From contig NZ_JACHXN010000007.1 of NCBI RefSeq assembly GCF_014192095.1, positions 124,001 to 188,000 of the forward strand: a stretch of DNA of 64,000 nt, written 5' to 3'. Source of the stretch: Phyllobacterium trifolii. Its GTDB lineage: Bacteria; Pseudomonadota; Alphaproteobacteria; Rhizobiales; Rhizobiaceae. Shown piece by piece: positions 45,239 through 54,995 of the stretch. Within the stretch, counting starts at the first letter, position 1, and every line of letters begins with the position of its first letter. The translations under genes and the position numbers were made by a program. Below the pieces are notes generated by a model that was not told the DNA's origin, did no database searches, and saw only the letters and a list, made by a program, of their open reading frames with translations.

Positions 45239-46501
45239 ATGAGCCTCTATGGAATGATGCGAACCGGTGTGTCGGGCATGAATGCTCAGGCCAACAGGCT
45301 GTCGACCGTGGCGGACAACATCGCCAACTCCAGCACGACCGGCTACAAGCGCGCCAGCACACAGTTCGCATCGCTGGTGTTGCCAAGCTCTGGCGGGGCT
45401 TATAATTCCGGTGGTGTCGAAACGGTCGTTCGCCACCATATCTCGGATGATGGCTCGCAGCGCTTTACGACTTCTTCGACCGACCTTGCGCTGAAAGGCA
45501 ATGGCTTCTTCATCGTCGGCAATGCCGACGATACGCCCTATCTGACGCGCGCCGGTTCATTCGTCCCTGATGCGCAAGGCAACCTTGTCAATTCGGCCGG
45601 CTACTATCTGATGGGTTATCCTGTGGTCAACGGCAACGTCAATCCGGTTGCCAATGGCTTTCAGGGGCTCGAAAAGGTCAACATCGCTCAAAATGACCTG
45701 ATCGCCGATCCGAGCAAGACAGGGATCTTCACGGCCAATCTCCCGGCCGGCGCTTCGATCGTTGCCGCAGCTGACCGCCCGCCGACAAATGCCACCGCGT
45801 CAGCTCAATATACGGCCAAGACATCCGTGCAGACATTCGACAATCTCGGTAACGTCGTCGTCGTTGATCTCTACTTTACCAAGACCGCAGACAATACCTG
45901 GGAAGTTGCCGCCTATAATCATGCCAATGCCTCGGCCGCCGGTGGGTTTCCCTATACTCCTGCCGCACCGTTGGCGACGGAAAATTACACGTTCGATGCC
46001 GTCACCGGCAAGCTCACTTCTGCTGACAAGTCGATCTCGGTTCCTGTGCCAAACGGACAGGCGCTGGAAATCGACTTTTCTGCGACAAAACAGCTGGCGG
46101 GTGACTACACACCTATCGAGGTAAAGATCGACGGCAATACACCAAGCCCAATCGAGAATGTCAGCATCGCCGATGATGGCACCGTAACCGCCATCTACAA
46201 GAATGGTGCGAAACGGGCCATCTACCAGATTGCGCTGGCCGACGTTCCAAGTCCCGACAACCTGCTTGTTATGACAGGCAATGTGTTCTCCCCGAGCGCC
46301 GAATCCGGCGATGTCCAGCTTGGCTTTGCCGGTAGCGGCAGCTTTGGCACGCTGACATCCGGGGCGCTGGAAGAGTCAAATGCCGACATCGCGCAGGAAC
46401 TGACGGAAATGATCGAATCCCAGAGAAGCTACACAGCAAATTCGAAGGTCTTTCAGACAGGCGCGGATTTGATGGATGTGCTGGTCAATCTGAAAAGATA
46501 G
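45239..46501 (+). CDS. flgE: Flagellar hook protein FlgE
   Basis: A 420-residue hook subunit. The N-terminal rod/hook motif SLYGMMRTGVSGMNAQANRL plus VADNIANSSTTGYKRAST and the C-terminal helix LTEMIESQRSYTANSKVFQT are intact; the centre holds the FlgE D1/D2 beta domains. The length is normal for the family. The gene follows GGAGACGG and heads the hook operon. Confidence 0.95.
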   Translation: MSLYGMMRTGVSGMNAQANRLSTVADNIANSSTTGYKRASTQFASLVLPSSGGAYNSGGVETVVRHHISDDGSQRFTTSSTDLALKGNGFFIVGNADDTPYLTRAGSFVPDAQGNLVNSAGYYLMGYPVVNGNVNPVANGFQGLEKVNIAQNDLIADPSKTGIFTANLPAGASIVAAADRPPTNATASAQYTAKTSVQTFDNLGNVVVVDLYFTKTADNTWEVAAYNHANASAAGGFPYTPAAPLATENYTFDAVTGKLTSADKSISVPVPNGQALEIDFSATKQLAGDYTPIEVKIDGNTPSPIENVSIADDGTVTAIYKNGAKRAIYQIALADVPSPDNLLVMTGNVFSPSAESGDVQLGFAGSGSFGTLTSGALEESNADIAQELTEMIESQRSYTANSKVFQTGADLMDVLVNLKR

Positions 46502-46532
46502 CTGAACTTCTAATGGCGAATGGACACAGGGC

Positions 46533-47999
46533 ATGTCACTAACTTCGGCGCTCCTTACTGCTCAGAGTGCTCTCAATACCGTATCGAAACAGACAGCGCT
46601 GGTCTCCCGGAACATCGCGGGCGCCAACGATCCTGATTTTACGCGGCGTATTGGTTCCGTCGTGAGCGGGCCAAACGGATCGACCTATCTTTCCATGACC
46701 CGCTCGGCCGACTCCGCGCTTCTGTCCAAATTCATTGAAAGCAACAGCCAGTATAACGCGTCCAACACGTTGCAGGCTGGTCTCGACCGGCTGTCGGGGA
46801 TCTATTCGGCCGATGATGCATCCGGATCACCAAGTTCGCTGCTTGGGGACTTGCGCGATTCATTGCAGCTCTACGCCTCGCAGCCCGGCAACACGTCAGT
46901 TGGGGAATCTGCTGTCACCAAGGCGACAGAACTCGCCAACGCGCTGAACAAGGGTACGGAAGAAACACAGAAGCTGCGCCAGGATGCCGACAACGACATC
47001 GGCGATTCCGTGAAGAATCTGAACGCGCTGCTGGCGCAGTTCGAGACCGTCAACAACCGGATCATCAACGGTACGCGTTCCGGCACAGACGTCTCGGACT
47101 ATCTCGACCAGCGCGATGGCCTGCTGAAGCAGATGTCAGGCGAGATCGGCATCACGACACTCGTCCGCGGCGATAACGACATGGTGGTGTTTGCCGAATC
47201 CGGTGTGACTCTTTTCGAAGGTTCACCGCGCACGGTCAGCTTCACACCGACCAGCGCATTCAGCGCCGGTACAGGCGGCAACGATGTCTATGTCGATGGG
47301 GTACCGCTGTCGCATGGAACATTTCAGCAGCCCTATGGCACTGGCCGCCTCAGCGGCTTGTTGCAATTGCGCGACGACACGGCACCGGCCTATCAAAACC
47401 AGCTCGACGAGATAGCGCGCAGCCTCGTCAGCATGTTCGCGGAAAAGGACCAGAAGACACCGGCGACGCTACCGACGGTGCCCGGCCTGTTCACCTATTC
47501 AGGTGCACCGACGATGCCGGCGGACGCGGCGATTCTCCCGGGCATTGCCGGTACAATCAAGGTTTCTGCCGCCTTCATCCTGACCGAAGGCGGCAATCCC
47601 GCGCTTTTGCGCGATGGCGGGGCGGCAGGCGCAGACTACGTACAGAATCCCGACGGCTCGGCAGGATTTTCAGCGCGCCTCCAGGATCTCATCGGTTCTA
47701 TCTCGGCGCCTCGCAACTACGATCCGGATGCAGCCGCCGGCGATGGGAAAAGTCTCCTTGATTTTTCTGCGGCCACGATCAGTTCGCTTGAGACCAAGCG
47801 CAAATCCATAACCCAGACCAATGAGTACAACACCGTTCTGGCATCGCGTGCCGAGGACGCCATTTCCAATACCAGTGGCGTGAATATCGACACGGAGATG
47901 GCGTCGATGCTCGATCTCGAACATTCCTATAAGGCATCGGCGCAGATCATCTCCGCGGTTGACGCCATGTTGAACGAACTCTTTCAGGCGGTGAGATAG
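46533..47999 (+). CDS. flgK: Hook-filament junction protein FlgK (HAP1)
   Basis: A 488-residue junction protein. N-terminal SLTSALLTAQSALNTVSKQT and VSRNIAGANDPDF correspond to the flagellar rod/hook motif, and the C-terminal DTEMASMLDLEHSYKASAQI matches the terminal HAP helix. It lies 31 bases after flgE and 2 bases before flgL. Confidence 0.94.
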   Translation: MSLTSALLTAQSALNTVSKQTALVSRNIAGANDPDFTRRIGSVVSGPNGSTYLSMTRSADSALLSKFIESNSQYNASNTLQAGLDRLSGIYSADDASGSPSSLLGDLRDSLQLYASQPGNTSVGESAVTKATELANALNKGTEETQKLRQDADNDIGDSVKNLNALLAQFETVNNRIINGTRSGTDVSDYLDQRDGLLKQMSGEIGITTLVRGDNDMVVFAESGVTLFEGSPRTVSFTPTSAFSAGTGGNDVYVDGVPLSHGTFQQPYGTGRLSGLLQLRDDTAPAYQNQLDEIARSLVSMFAEKDQKTPATLPTVPGLFTYSGAPTMPADAAILPGIAGTIKVSAAFILTEGGNPALLRDGGAAGADYVQNPDGSAGFSARLQDLIGSISAPRNYDPDAAAGDGKSLLDFSAATISSLETKRKSITQTNEYNTVLASRAEDAISNTSGVNIDTEMASMLDLEHSYKASAQIISAVDAMLNELFQAVR

Positions 48000-48001
48000 A
48001 T

Positions 48002-49051
48002 ATGAAGACCCAGTCGGTTTCATCCTATATGCTTTCCAACTCGACGCGTAATATCATCGCCAAGGCCCAGGCAGAACTGGTCAAGGCGAATCAGGAAGCC
48101 ACAACGGGTTTTGTTTTCGACACAGGGCTTACCCTTGGAAGCCGCACGGGCCAGTCGATTTCTCTGCGCAAAGAGCACGATCGGCTGACAGTTTTGACCC
48201 AGACCAATGGGCTGATTTCTGAACGCATGAAAGCCTCTCAAGATGCCTTGAGCAATGTCATCAAGGGATCGCAGGATTTTCTCGGAAATGTGACGGCGAT
48301 GCGCGGGGCGAGCGAGGGCCGTTCGATCATCGTCGACAAAGCGAAGGGCCTGTTGCAGACCGCCACCGACCTCATCAACACCAGCTATAATGGTGAGTAT
48401 ATTTTCGCGGGAGAGAACACTGACGTAAAGCCGCTGGGTGACTACGGCTCCGCAGGGGATCCCGCCAAGGCCGCTGTGTTGCAGTCGTTTCAGGATTATT
48501 TCGGCTTCCCGACCACTGACCCGCAGGTAGCAAATATCAGCGCCGCAGACATGAAAACCTACCTGGACACGTCGCTCGCGGCGCAATTCGGTTCCGCTTC
48601 CTGGTCGGCCAATTGGTCCTCGGCGTCGGATACGCTCGTCAAGAGCCGGATTGCGCCAACCGAGCTGGCGGAGACGTCGGTTAGCGCCAACAATGCGGGA
48701 TTCCGCCAGCTCGCAATGAGCTACACAATGATGGCGGAACTCGGTGACATCGGCCTCAATCAGGCAGCATTTGACACGGTGATCGACAAGGTCGCTGAGA
48801 CGACCAACCAGAACTCTACTTTACTGGCGGGTGCTCAGTCCTTCCTGGGCAACGCCCAAGCCCGGACAAAGGACGCGACTGACCGGCTGACAGTACAGAT
48901 CAATGTTCTCAATAGCTCGGTTCTCGATCTGGAGGCGGTGGACCCGTTTGAGGCCGCCAACCGGGTTGAGGCGTTGAGGACCCAGATTGATGCTTCCTAT
49001 GCCTTGACCGTGAAGATCCAGAGCCTGAGCCTGCTCAATTACCTGAAGTAA
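48002..49051 (+). CDS. flgL: Hook-filament junction protein FlgL (HAP3)
   Basis: A 349-residue flagellin-related junction protein. The N-terminal helix SNSTRNIIAKAQAELVKANQ and C-terminal flagellin-like segment (DLEAVDPFEAANRVEALRTQ, IDASYALTVKIQSLSLLNYL) are typical of rhizobial FlgL. It starts 2 bases after flgK and precedes flaF by 45 bases. Confidence 0.93.
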   Translation: MKTQSVSSYMLSNSTRNIIAKAQAELVKANQEATTGFVFDTGLTLGSRTGQSISLRKEHDRLTVLTQTNGLISERMKASQDALSNVIKGSQDFLGNVTAMRGASEGRSIIVDKAKGLLQTATDLINTSYNGEYIFAGENTDVKPLGDYGSAGDPAKAAVLQSFQDYFGFPTTDPQVANISAADMKTYLDTSLAAQFGSASWSANWSSASDTLVKSRIAPTELAETSVSANNAGFRQLAMSYTMMAELGDIGLNQAAFDTVIDKVAETTNQNSTLLAGAQSFLGNAQARTKDATDRLTVQINVLNSSVLDLEAVDPFEAANRVEALRTQIDASYALTVKIQSLSLLNYLK

Positions 49052-49096
49052 AACAACGAATGCGATAGCCGCGTTTGTTAAAAGCCGGAAAAGCAC

Positions 49097-49441
49097 ATGT
49101 ACCAGGCCCGATACGACGACATCATGAACGATGGTGCTGACGAAGCCAAGGAGCGGGAACGCTCCTTGTTCGATCAGTCGATCATAATGCTGGAAGCGGC
49201 TCGCGATGAACGCGGCTATTCCTATAAAGGCGTTGAAGCAGTGTATTTTACGTCGCGTCTGTGGATGATCGTGATCGAAGATCTCGGCAGTCCTGCCAAT
49301 GGATTGCCCCAGCAATTGCGGGCATCACTCATTTCGATCGGCCTGTTCATTTTGCGGGAACTGGAGGCCATCCGGCAGGAGACCTCGCGAGACTACGACA
49401 GCATTATTGATATCACCAAGACCATTCGCGACGGGCTTTGA
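49097..49441 (+). CDS. flaF: Flagellar biosynthesis regulator FlaF
   Basis: A 114-residue soluble helical protein matching the FlaF family: ERSLFDQSIIMLEAARDERG, AVYFTSRLWMIVIEDLGSPA, then a C-terminal helical region. In Caulobacter and Brucella FlaF and FlbT act in opposition on flagellin mRNA translation or assembly. It precedes flbT with only 2 bases between them. Confidence 0.93.
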   Translation: MYQARYDDIMNDGADEAKERERSLFDQSIIMLEAARDERGYSYKGVEAVYFTSRLWMIVIEDLGSPANGLPQQLRASLISIGLFILRELEAIRQETSRDYDSIIDITKTIRDGL

Positions 49442-49443
49442 CC

Positions 49444-49884
49444 ATGAAACTCTCGTTGCGTGCCGGTGAAAAAGTCTACGTGAATGGGGCAGTCTTGCGC
49501 GTTGACCGCAAGGTTTCCATCGAATTCATGAACGATGTCAGCTTTCTTCTCGAAAGCCACGTCATGCAGGCGGATCAGACGACAACGCCCCTGCGGCAGC
49601 TCTATTTCGCTGCACAGATCATGCTGATCAATCCTGCAATGAAGGCGGAGGCCAACCGCACATTCAAGCGTATGCTGGCGTCACTCCTTGCAACGTTCGA
49701 AAACCCGCAGATGCTGAAAGAATTGAAGCTGATCGATGAGATGATGTGCAACGAACGTGTGTTCGACGCTCTGAAATCGATCCGATTGCTCTACGCGCTG
49801 GAAGCACAGATTCTTTTCGGTTCAGCAGACCCGACCATTTCCTCTCAAACACAACAGGCCGTCAGGCCGGAGGCAACCGCATGA
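49444..49884 (+). CDS. flbT: Flagellin translation regulator FlbT
   Basis: A 146-residue protein of the FlbT family: KLSLRAGEKVYVNGAVLRVD, then VSFLLESHVMQADQTTTPLR and YFAAQIMLINP. FlbT binds the 5' leader of flagellin mRNA in Caulobacter. ATG 49444 gives the family N-terminus. It overlaps flgD by 4 bases. Confidence 0.94.
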   Translation: MKLSLRAGEKVYVNGAVLRVDRKVSIEFMNDVSFLLESHVMQADQTTTPLRQLYFAAQIMLINPAMKAEANRTFKRMLASLLATFENPQMLKELKLIDEMMCNERVFDALKSIRLLYALEAQILFGSADPTISSQTQQAVRPEATA

Positions 49885-50288
49885 CCACGATCCCTCCCGT
49901 AGGAACACAGGCCGATACGACAGATACGTCCAAGGCTACCGGACCTGGCGTCGACTATCAGGCGTTCCTGAAACTTCTCGTTGCAGAAATGAAAAACCAG
50001 GATCCAACCGAGCCGATGGATGCGACGCAGCAAATCTCCCAGCTCGCGCAGTTTTCGAGTGTTGAACAAGCGGTTCAGACCAACACCAAGCTGGACCAGT
50101 TGCTTGCGAGTTCGTCTTTGTCACAGGCCGATGGTATCATTGGCCGGACCGTCACAAGCGCTGACGGTACCGTCAAGGGCGTTGTCGAGTCCGTGCGCAT
50201 CTACAGTGACGGCATGATTGCAACACTCGTGGGTGGCGCCCAGCTTCCAATCACTGCCGGCATCGTCATTTCGGCCGGCAATGAATGA
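49881..50288 (+). CDS. flgD: Flagellar hook capping protein FlgD
   Basis: A 135-residue hook cap protein of the short rhizobial type. The N-terminal conserved block YQAFLKLLVAEMKNQDPTEP followed by MDATQQISQLAQFSSVEQ is diagnostic. Enteric FlgD is about 230 residues; here the C-terminal Ig/tudor part is reduced. The start overlaps flbT and the end overlaps fliQ by 8 bases. Confidence 0.94.
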   Translation: MTTIPPVGTQADTTDTSKATGPGVDYQAFLKLLVAEMKNQDPTEPMDATQQISQLAQFSSVEQAVQTNTKLDQLLASSSLSQADGIIGRTVTSADGTVKGVVESVRIYSDGMIATLVGGAQLPITAGIVISAGNE

Positions 50289-50547
50289 GGCGGACGCACT
50301 CGATATCGTCAATCAGGCTATCTGGACGGTCATCGTTGCCTCTGGCCCGGCGGTCGGGGCCGCGATGCTGGCCGGGGTCTGCATTGCACTGTTTCAGGCA
50401 CTGACACAAATACAGGAAATCACACTCACCTTCGTCCCCAAGATCCTCGTCATCCTGGCGGTTCTTGCATTGACCGCTCCGTTCGTTGGTTCACAGATCA
50501 ACACGCTGACGCTGCTGACCTATTCTCGGATAGAGAAAGGTTTCTGA
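50281..50547 (+). CDS. fliQ: Flagellar export gate protein FliQ
   Basis: An 88-residue protein with two membrane helices (AIWTVIVASGPAVGAAMLAG and ILVILAVLALTAPFVGSQI) and the characteristic loop IALFQALTQIQEITLTFVPK. It is a small export-gate subunit assembled with FliP and FliR. It ends the flgE operon; flhA starts a new unit 76 bases later. Confidence 0.95.
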   Translation: MNEADALDIVNQAIWTVIVASGPAVGAAMLAGVCIALFQALTQIQEITLTFVPKILVILAVLALTAPFVGSQINTLTLLTYSRIEKGF

Positions 50548-50574
50548 CGCGGTCCGCCACGCGCTCGCGTTGGC

Positions 50575-50587
50575 TTCGCACAAGCTT
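50575..50587 (+). promoter_or_regulatory. Flagellar box upstream of flhA
   Basis: TTCGCACAAGCTT, 37 bases upstream of the flhA GTG, with TATCTATTG following as a possible -10 region. It matches the shared element at twelve of thirteen positions and marks flhA-fliR as a separate transcription unit. Confidence 0.57.
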
Positions 50588-50623
50588 CGGTATCTATTGT
50601 CCCCGTGACAACAGGAGAATGCC

Positions 50624-52714
50624 GTGCAGCAAGCCGCAGTAAAACGATTGGGCGACAAGGGCTATCTGACGGGCAGCGATGTTGGCCTTGCTCTCGGCAT
50701 CGTCATCATCCTGACGGTTCTTTTCCTGCCCGTTTCACCAATCATTCTCGATATTGGTCTGGCGTTCTCCATTGCCCTGTCCGTTCTCATCCTGATGGTG
50801 TCGCTGTGGATCCAGCGGCCTCTCGATTTCTCTGCCTTTCCGACGGTGCTTCTGATTGCGACAATGATGCGCCTGTCGCTCAATATTGCGACGACGCGTG
50901 TCATCCTCACACATGGCGATGAAGGGTACGCCGCAGCCGGCCAGGTCATCCATGGCTTTTCGCAGTTTGTCATGGGCGGTGATTTCGTCATCGGTCTGGT
51001 GGTCTTCGCCATTCTTATCATCGTCAATTTTCTCGTTATCACCAAGGGCGCCACGCGTATCGCCGAAGTTGGTGCGCGCTTCACGCTTGACGCCATTCCC
51101 GGCAAGCAGATGGCCATCGATGCGGATCTTTCGTCCGGCCTGATCAACGAGAAGGAAGCACAGCACCGGCGGCGCGAACTCGAAGAAGAAAGCGCCTTCT
51201 TCGGATCGATGGACGGTGCTTCAAAATTCGTGCGTGGTGACGCCATTGCCGGCCTCATCATTACCGCCGTCAACATCTTTGGCGGTATTATCATCGGTGT
51301 GACGCGGCATGGCATGGAAGTCAGCGAGGCTGCCGATGTCTTTACCAAGCTCTCTGTCGGCGATGGTCTCGTCACCCAAATCCCGGCATTGATCGTATCG
51401 CTGGCAGCCGGTCTTCTCGTCTCTAAAGGCGGGACGCGCGGTTCAACCGACAAGGCCGTCTTTGGTCAGCTTGGTGCTTATCCGAAAGCGCTCTTCGTCG
51501 CTGCCTTGCTACTATTCGTGCTCGGCATCTTGCCCGGGCTGCCTGCATTTCCGTTTTTCGTGCTTGCGGCTGGACTTGTGGCGATTGGCGTATCTGTCCC
51601 GCGCAAGCTCGCCAAGGTGGCCGCTGCTGCACAGGCCGAAATCGCGCTGAAGCAGAAACATGCGGAACAGGAAGACCGGGATTCTGTCAGGGCCTCGCTT
51701 GAAACCGCGCAGATCGAGCTCTGTCTTGGCAAGCAAATCTCGGCAAGACTGCTCGCATCGCAGCTTGAACTTGCGCATCGCGTCAACAAGATGCGCAAGA
51801 AATTTGCGGTTGAGTATGGTTTTGTAGTCCCGGAGATCAAAGTTACAGACGATTTTCTCCTGCCACCCAAGACATACCGGATCAAAATCCATGGGACAGT
51901 TGTGGCTTCGCATGAGCTGCGGGTCGGTGAAATCCTGGTTATTCCCGGTGACCGGCCACCCCCGCATGTGCCGGGCGAAGAGGTGAGGGAACCGGCCTTC
52001 GGCATGAAGGCATACTCCGTTCCGGAAATCTTTGCCGCGGACCTCAAGCGCGACAACTACATGACGGTCGATAATCTCTCCGTATTGCTGACGCATCTCA
52101 GCGAGATCGTCCGCAACAATCTGGCGCAGCTGCTTTCCTACAAGGACATGCGTGCGCTGTTGGACCGCCTTGGACCCGAATACCGCAAATTGCTCGACGA
52201 TATTTGCCCTGCGCATCTCTCCTATTCTGGCCTGCAGGCGGTTCTCAAGCTGCTGCTGACGGAACGGGTGTCGATCCGCAATCTGAATCTCATCCTCGAA
52301 GCAATAGCGGAAGTGGCGCCGCATATCCGCCGCTCGGAAATGATCGTCGAACATGTGCGGATGCGTATGGCCCAGCAGATCTGCGGCGACCTTGCCGACA
52401 ATGGCGTTCTTTCGGTCTTGCGTCTCGGCAATCGTTGGGATCTGGTTTTCCACCAGAGCCTAAAACGGGATGCCAAGGGGGAGATTACGGAATTCGACAT
52501 CGATCCGCGTCTGCTGGAGCAGTTCGGCAATGAAGCGAGTGTGGCGATCCGCAAGCACCTTGACGCGGGCGAGCGCTTCGTCCTCGTCGCTTCGCCGGAA
52601 GCGCGGCCATACATCAGAATGATCATCGAGCGCCTGTTCGCGACATTGTCAGTCCTGTCGCATGTCGAGATCGCGCGGGGCGTAGAGGTGCGTTCCCTCG
52701 GCACTATTTCGTGA
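50624..52714 (+). CDS. flhA: Flagellar export gate protein FlhA
   Basis: A 696-residue export-gate protein with about eight membrane helices in residues 20-330 and a large cytoplasmic domain that docks export substrates. The family signature [20 protein letters not shown] is present, with the [20 protein letters not shown] segment following. The GTG start is preceded by GGAGAA. It is followed by fliR after 10 bases. Confidence 0.96.
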   Translation: MQQAAVKRLGDKGYLTGSDVGLALGIVIILTVLFLPVSPIILDIGLAFSIALSVLILMVSLWIQRPLDFSAFPTVLLIATMMRLSLNIATTRVILTHGDEGYAAAGQVIHGFSQFVMGGDFVIGLVVFAILIIVNFLVITKGATRIAEVGARFTLDAIPGKQMAIDADLSSGLINEKEAQHRRRELEEESAFFGSMDGASKFVRGDAIAGLIITAVNIFGGIIIGVTRHGMEVSEAADVFTKLSVGDGLVTQIPALIVSLAAGLLVSKGGTRGSTDKAVFGQLGAYPKALFVAALLLFVLGILPGLPAFPFFVLAAGLVAIGVSVPRKLAKVAAAAQAEIALKQKHAEQEDRDSVRASLETAQIELCLGKQISARLLASQLELAHRVNKMRKKFAVEYGFVVPEIKVTDDFLLPPKTYRIKIHGTVVASHELRVGEILVIPGDRPPPHVPGEEVREPAFGMKAYSVPEIFAADLKRDNYMTVDNLSVLLTHLSEIVRNNLAQLLSYKDMRALLDRLGPEYRKLLDDICPAHLSYSGLQAVLKLLLTERVSIRNLNLILEAIAEVAPHIRRSEMIVEHVRMRMAQQICGDLADNGVLSVLRLGNRWDLVFHQSLKRDAKGEITEFDIDPRLLEQFGNEASVAIRKHLDAGERFVLVASPEARPYIRMIIERLFATLSVLSHVEIARGVEVRSLGTIS

Positions 52715-52724
52715 GGCTTTAAAC

Positions 52725-53474
52725 GTGCCGCCACTGAGCGATAGCATCATTGCGGCCCTGCTTGTTTTTGCCCGCGTGGGAGCCTGCCTGATGATCATGC
52801 CGGGCATTTCCAGTCCACGCATTCCCATGCAAATACGCCTTTTCCTGGCGCTCGCCTGCTCACTCATGGTCATGCCGCTGGTGCTGCCGCAGGTCACTCC
52901 AGCGGCAAAGTCGGCCCCGTTGATGCTGATGCGAATAATCGTAATTGAAGCGATCGTTGGCGCGTTCATCGGCATTTTGTCGCGCCTCTACTTTTGGGCA
53001 CTGCAATTCATGGCCAATGCGATGGCGATGGCGACCGGATATTCAGGCGCACCAGAACGCGCCATTGAATCGGAAGAACCGCAGGCAGCCATTGCAAGTC
53101 TGATCACGCTCTCCGCGCTGTGTCTGTTCTTCGTATCAGACCTGCATCTGGAGGTGTTGCGTGCGCTGCTTTCATCCTATTCGGCAATTCCAGTGGACGG
53201 GATCTTCCAGCCGGCAACGGCGATGGTCAACCTGACCGACACGCTGTCCAAGGCGTTCATGAGCACCATACGCATCGCAGCGCCCTTCATCGTCTTCGCC
53301 GTCGTGGTCAATATTGCGGTGGGACTGATCAACAAGCTCACGCCATCGATTCCCGTTTATTTCATTTCATTGCCCTTCGTCCTCGCGGGCGGGCTGATGC
53401 TGCTCTATTTCAGCATGTCCGACCTTCTGCGTTTTTTCACCAATGAGGCCGGAATGTATCTGAGGAACTTTTGA
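52725..53474 (+). CDS. fliR: Flagellar export gate protein FliR
   Basis: A 249-residue gate protein with six membrane helices. Conserved blocks are FARVGACLMIMPGISSPRIP, then QFMANAMAMATGYSGA and a C-terminal FVVNIAVGLINKLTPSIPVY-like region. The start is GTG. It lies between flhA and the FliJ-like gene with gaps of 10 and 3 bases. Confidence 0.95.
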   Translation: MPPLSDSIIAALLVFARVGACLMIMPGISSPRIPMQIRLFLALACSLMVMPLVLPQVTPAAKSAPLMLMRIIVIEAIVGAFIGILSRLYFWALQFMANAMAMATGYSGAPERAIESEEPQAAIASLITLSALCLFFVSDLHLEVLRALLSSYSAIPVDGIFQPATAMVNLTDTLSKAFMSTIRIAAPFIVFAVVVNIAVGLINKLTPSIPVYFISLPFVLAGGLMLLYFSMSDLLRFFTNEAGMYLRNF

Positions 53475-53477
53475 GCG

Positions 53478-53882
53478 ATGACAACGAACGCATTCCGGAC
53501 ATCCTATCTCGGATTGATCAGGCTGCAAAAGCTCGCCAAAGCGCGCCATGAGCTGGAGCTGTCACGCCTCAACGCAAAGCAAGCTGCGATCCAGGAGGAG
53601 AATAAGGCTCTCTTCAGGATGCAGGAAGATCGTTTTGCCGTGGATACAACAGCGTTTGTTCCTGTGCATATTATTATGAAGCGCCTTGAAGCCAACAAGT
53701 CACTTCAGGCTCAGTTGTCAGAACAGATGGTCGAAGCCAAACGGAATCTGCTGAAAACGTCGCGAACGCTCGATACGCTGGATAGCCGACTTCATGATTT
53801 GGCGAAGGCAATATCGCGCGCAGAAGTCGCGGACGAAACGGACGAATATATGGGACATCTGCTTGGCAGACCTGCAATCTGA
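53478..53882 (+). CDS. FliJ-like coiled-coil protein
   Basis: A 134-residue protein that is almost entirely helical and charged (QKLAKARHELELSRLNAKQA, then LEANKSLQAQLSEQMVEAKR), a long antiparallel coiled coil like FliJ, the export chaperone and FliI partner. It starts 3 bases after fliR, the usual position for this gene in rhizobial clusters. Coiled coils are weak evidence of homology, so I leave the symbol empty. Confidence 0.65.
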   Translation: MTTNAFRTSYLGLIRLQKLAKARHELELSRLNAKQAAIQEENKALFRMQEDRFAVDTTAFVPVHIIMKRLEANKSLQAQLSEQMVEAKRNLLKTSRTLDTLDSRLHDLAKAISRAEVADETDEYMGHLLGRPAI

Positions 53883-53957
53883 AGACGCAAGGCTCAAGCC
53901 TCCCGTAAGTTTGGGAAGGTAGGGTGCATGCAATGAAACAGGATGGAACGGGAATCG

Positions 53958-54539
53958 ATGGCCATTAATCCACCTTCCGATCTGGTATTGGATGTTGCCA
54001 TGGCAGCCGATCCGGATACGTTGCGAACCTCCCTGGAGAAGTTGCGAAGCATCGCTTCGGATCGCGTCGCGGCACAGATGCAGCTGTCACGTGAGAACTT
54101 TGCCTCCATGCAGCAACCGGCTTCGACACGTGGCTCTGTTGCCGGTAGCGTAACCCATGCACCGAACGCTGCATTCAAAAAGTTCGAAGCTTTTATGCTG
54201 CAATCCTTTGTCGAATCCATGTTCACGGGAGACAATCAGGCAGTCTTCGGCGAAGGAATTGCCGGAGACTACTGGAAATCGATGATGGCCGAAGCTGTCG
54301 CCAACAAGATGGCCGATGCCGGCGGCATAGGCGTCGCCCGCATGTTGGAGCAGCAGAGCGCCAAAAAGGCGAAGTCTGAAGCCGCAGCGCAAGCTGAGGG
54401 AGCAGCTTCGGAGATGTCCATAGATCAGCAACATTTTCAAAACCAGGATTCAAATGTCATTTTGTACCAGATCCAACGCCAGCTCATTCACAAGCACTTA
54501 AAATCAACGGAAAGCGTTGACAACTCGAGGCAGAGTTAG
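53958..54539 (+). CDS. flgJ: Rod-binding protein FlgJ without muramidase domain
   Basis: A 193-residue rod-cap protein. The rod-binding domain (about 70-135) carries FEAFMLQSFVESMFTGDN and AGDYWKSMMAEAVANKMADA. There is no C-terminal glucosaminidase domain as in enteric FlgJ; the transglycosylase at 43598 supplies a separate peptidoglycan-cleaving enzyme. The C-terminal 60 residues are Ala/Gln-rich. I chose ATG 53958 (GGGAATCG upstream) over 53943. A weak copy of the flagellar box, GACGCAAGGCTC, lies near 53884. Confidence 0.87.
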   Translation: MAINPPSDLVLDVAMAADPDTLRTSLEKLRSIASDRVAAQMQLSRENFASMQQPASTRGSVAGSVTHAPNAAFKKFEAFMLQSFVESMFTGDNQAVFGEGIAGDYWKSMMAEAVANKMADAGGIGVARMLEQQSAKKAKSEAAAQAEGAASEMSIDQQHFQNQDSNVILYQIQRQLIHKHLKSTESVDNSRQS

Positions 54540-54578
54540 CGCGCGACTATCAAGGCCGATGAGATTGGAGAGATAGAT

Positions 54579-54995
54579 ATGGAAATAGAAATAATGACCA
54601 ATGATCAGAACCGCAGCAATGTGCCCGAACCGGCGCTGGAGCCCGTCCTTTTCGCCATCCGTCGTTTGGAAGATGTCGTGGAGCGCGAGACACGGCTGCT
54701 TCTCGAAGGTCAGTTGGTAGATCTTGCAAATATCAACGCCAACAAGAGCCGCGGGCTACGTGATTTCAACAAGGCGATGGGCAAGGCGGTGAAGACCGTC
54801 GATACGCGCGCACTTAAGACGCTCCAGCCGGTTCTCGATAGCCTGCGTCAGAAGCTTGATCGCAATTGCGATGCTATCAAATTGCATTTGCGCGCAGTGA
54901 CGGAGCTCGCGGGAATTATCCGCGATGCGCTTGAGACACAGGAAGCCGACGGAACGTATACTGCGAGCCAGGTCAGAAATGGGCTCGGTGCATGA
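54579..54995 (+). CDS. FlgN-like protein
   Basis: A 138-residue soluble, helical protein (FAIRRLEDVVERETRLLLEG, then NANKSRGLRDFNKAMGKAV and VLDSLRQKLDRNCDAIKLHL). The two long helices resemble FlgN, the export chaperone for the FlgK/FlgL junction proteins, and the position just after flgJ fits that role. Similarity is structural in style rather than a strong motif. The ATG follows GGAGAG, and the stop overlaps the next gene by 4 bases. Confidence 0.65.
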   Translation: MEIEIMTNDQNRSNVPEPALEPVLFAIRRLEDVVERETRLLLEGQLVDLANINANKSRGLRDFNKAMGKAVKTVDTRALKTLQPVLDSLRQKLDRNCDAIKLHLRAVTELAGIIRDALETQEADGTYTASQVRNGLGA

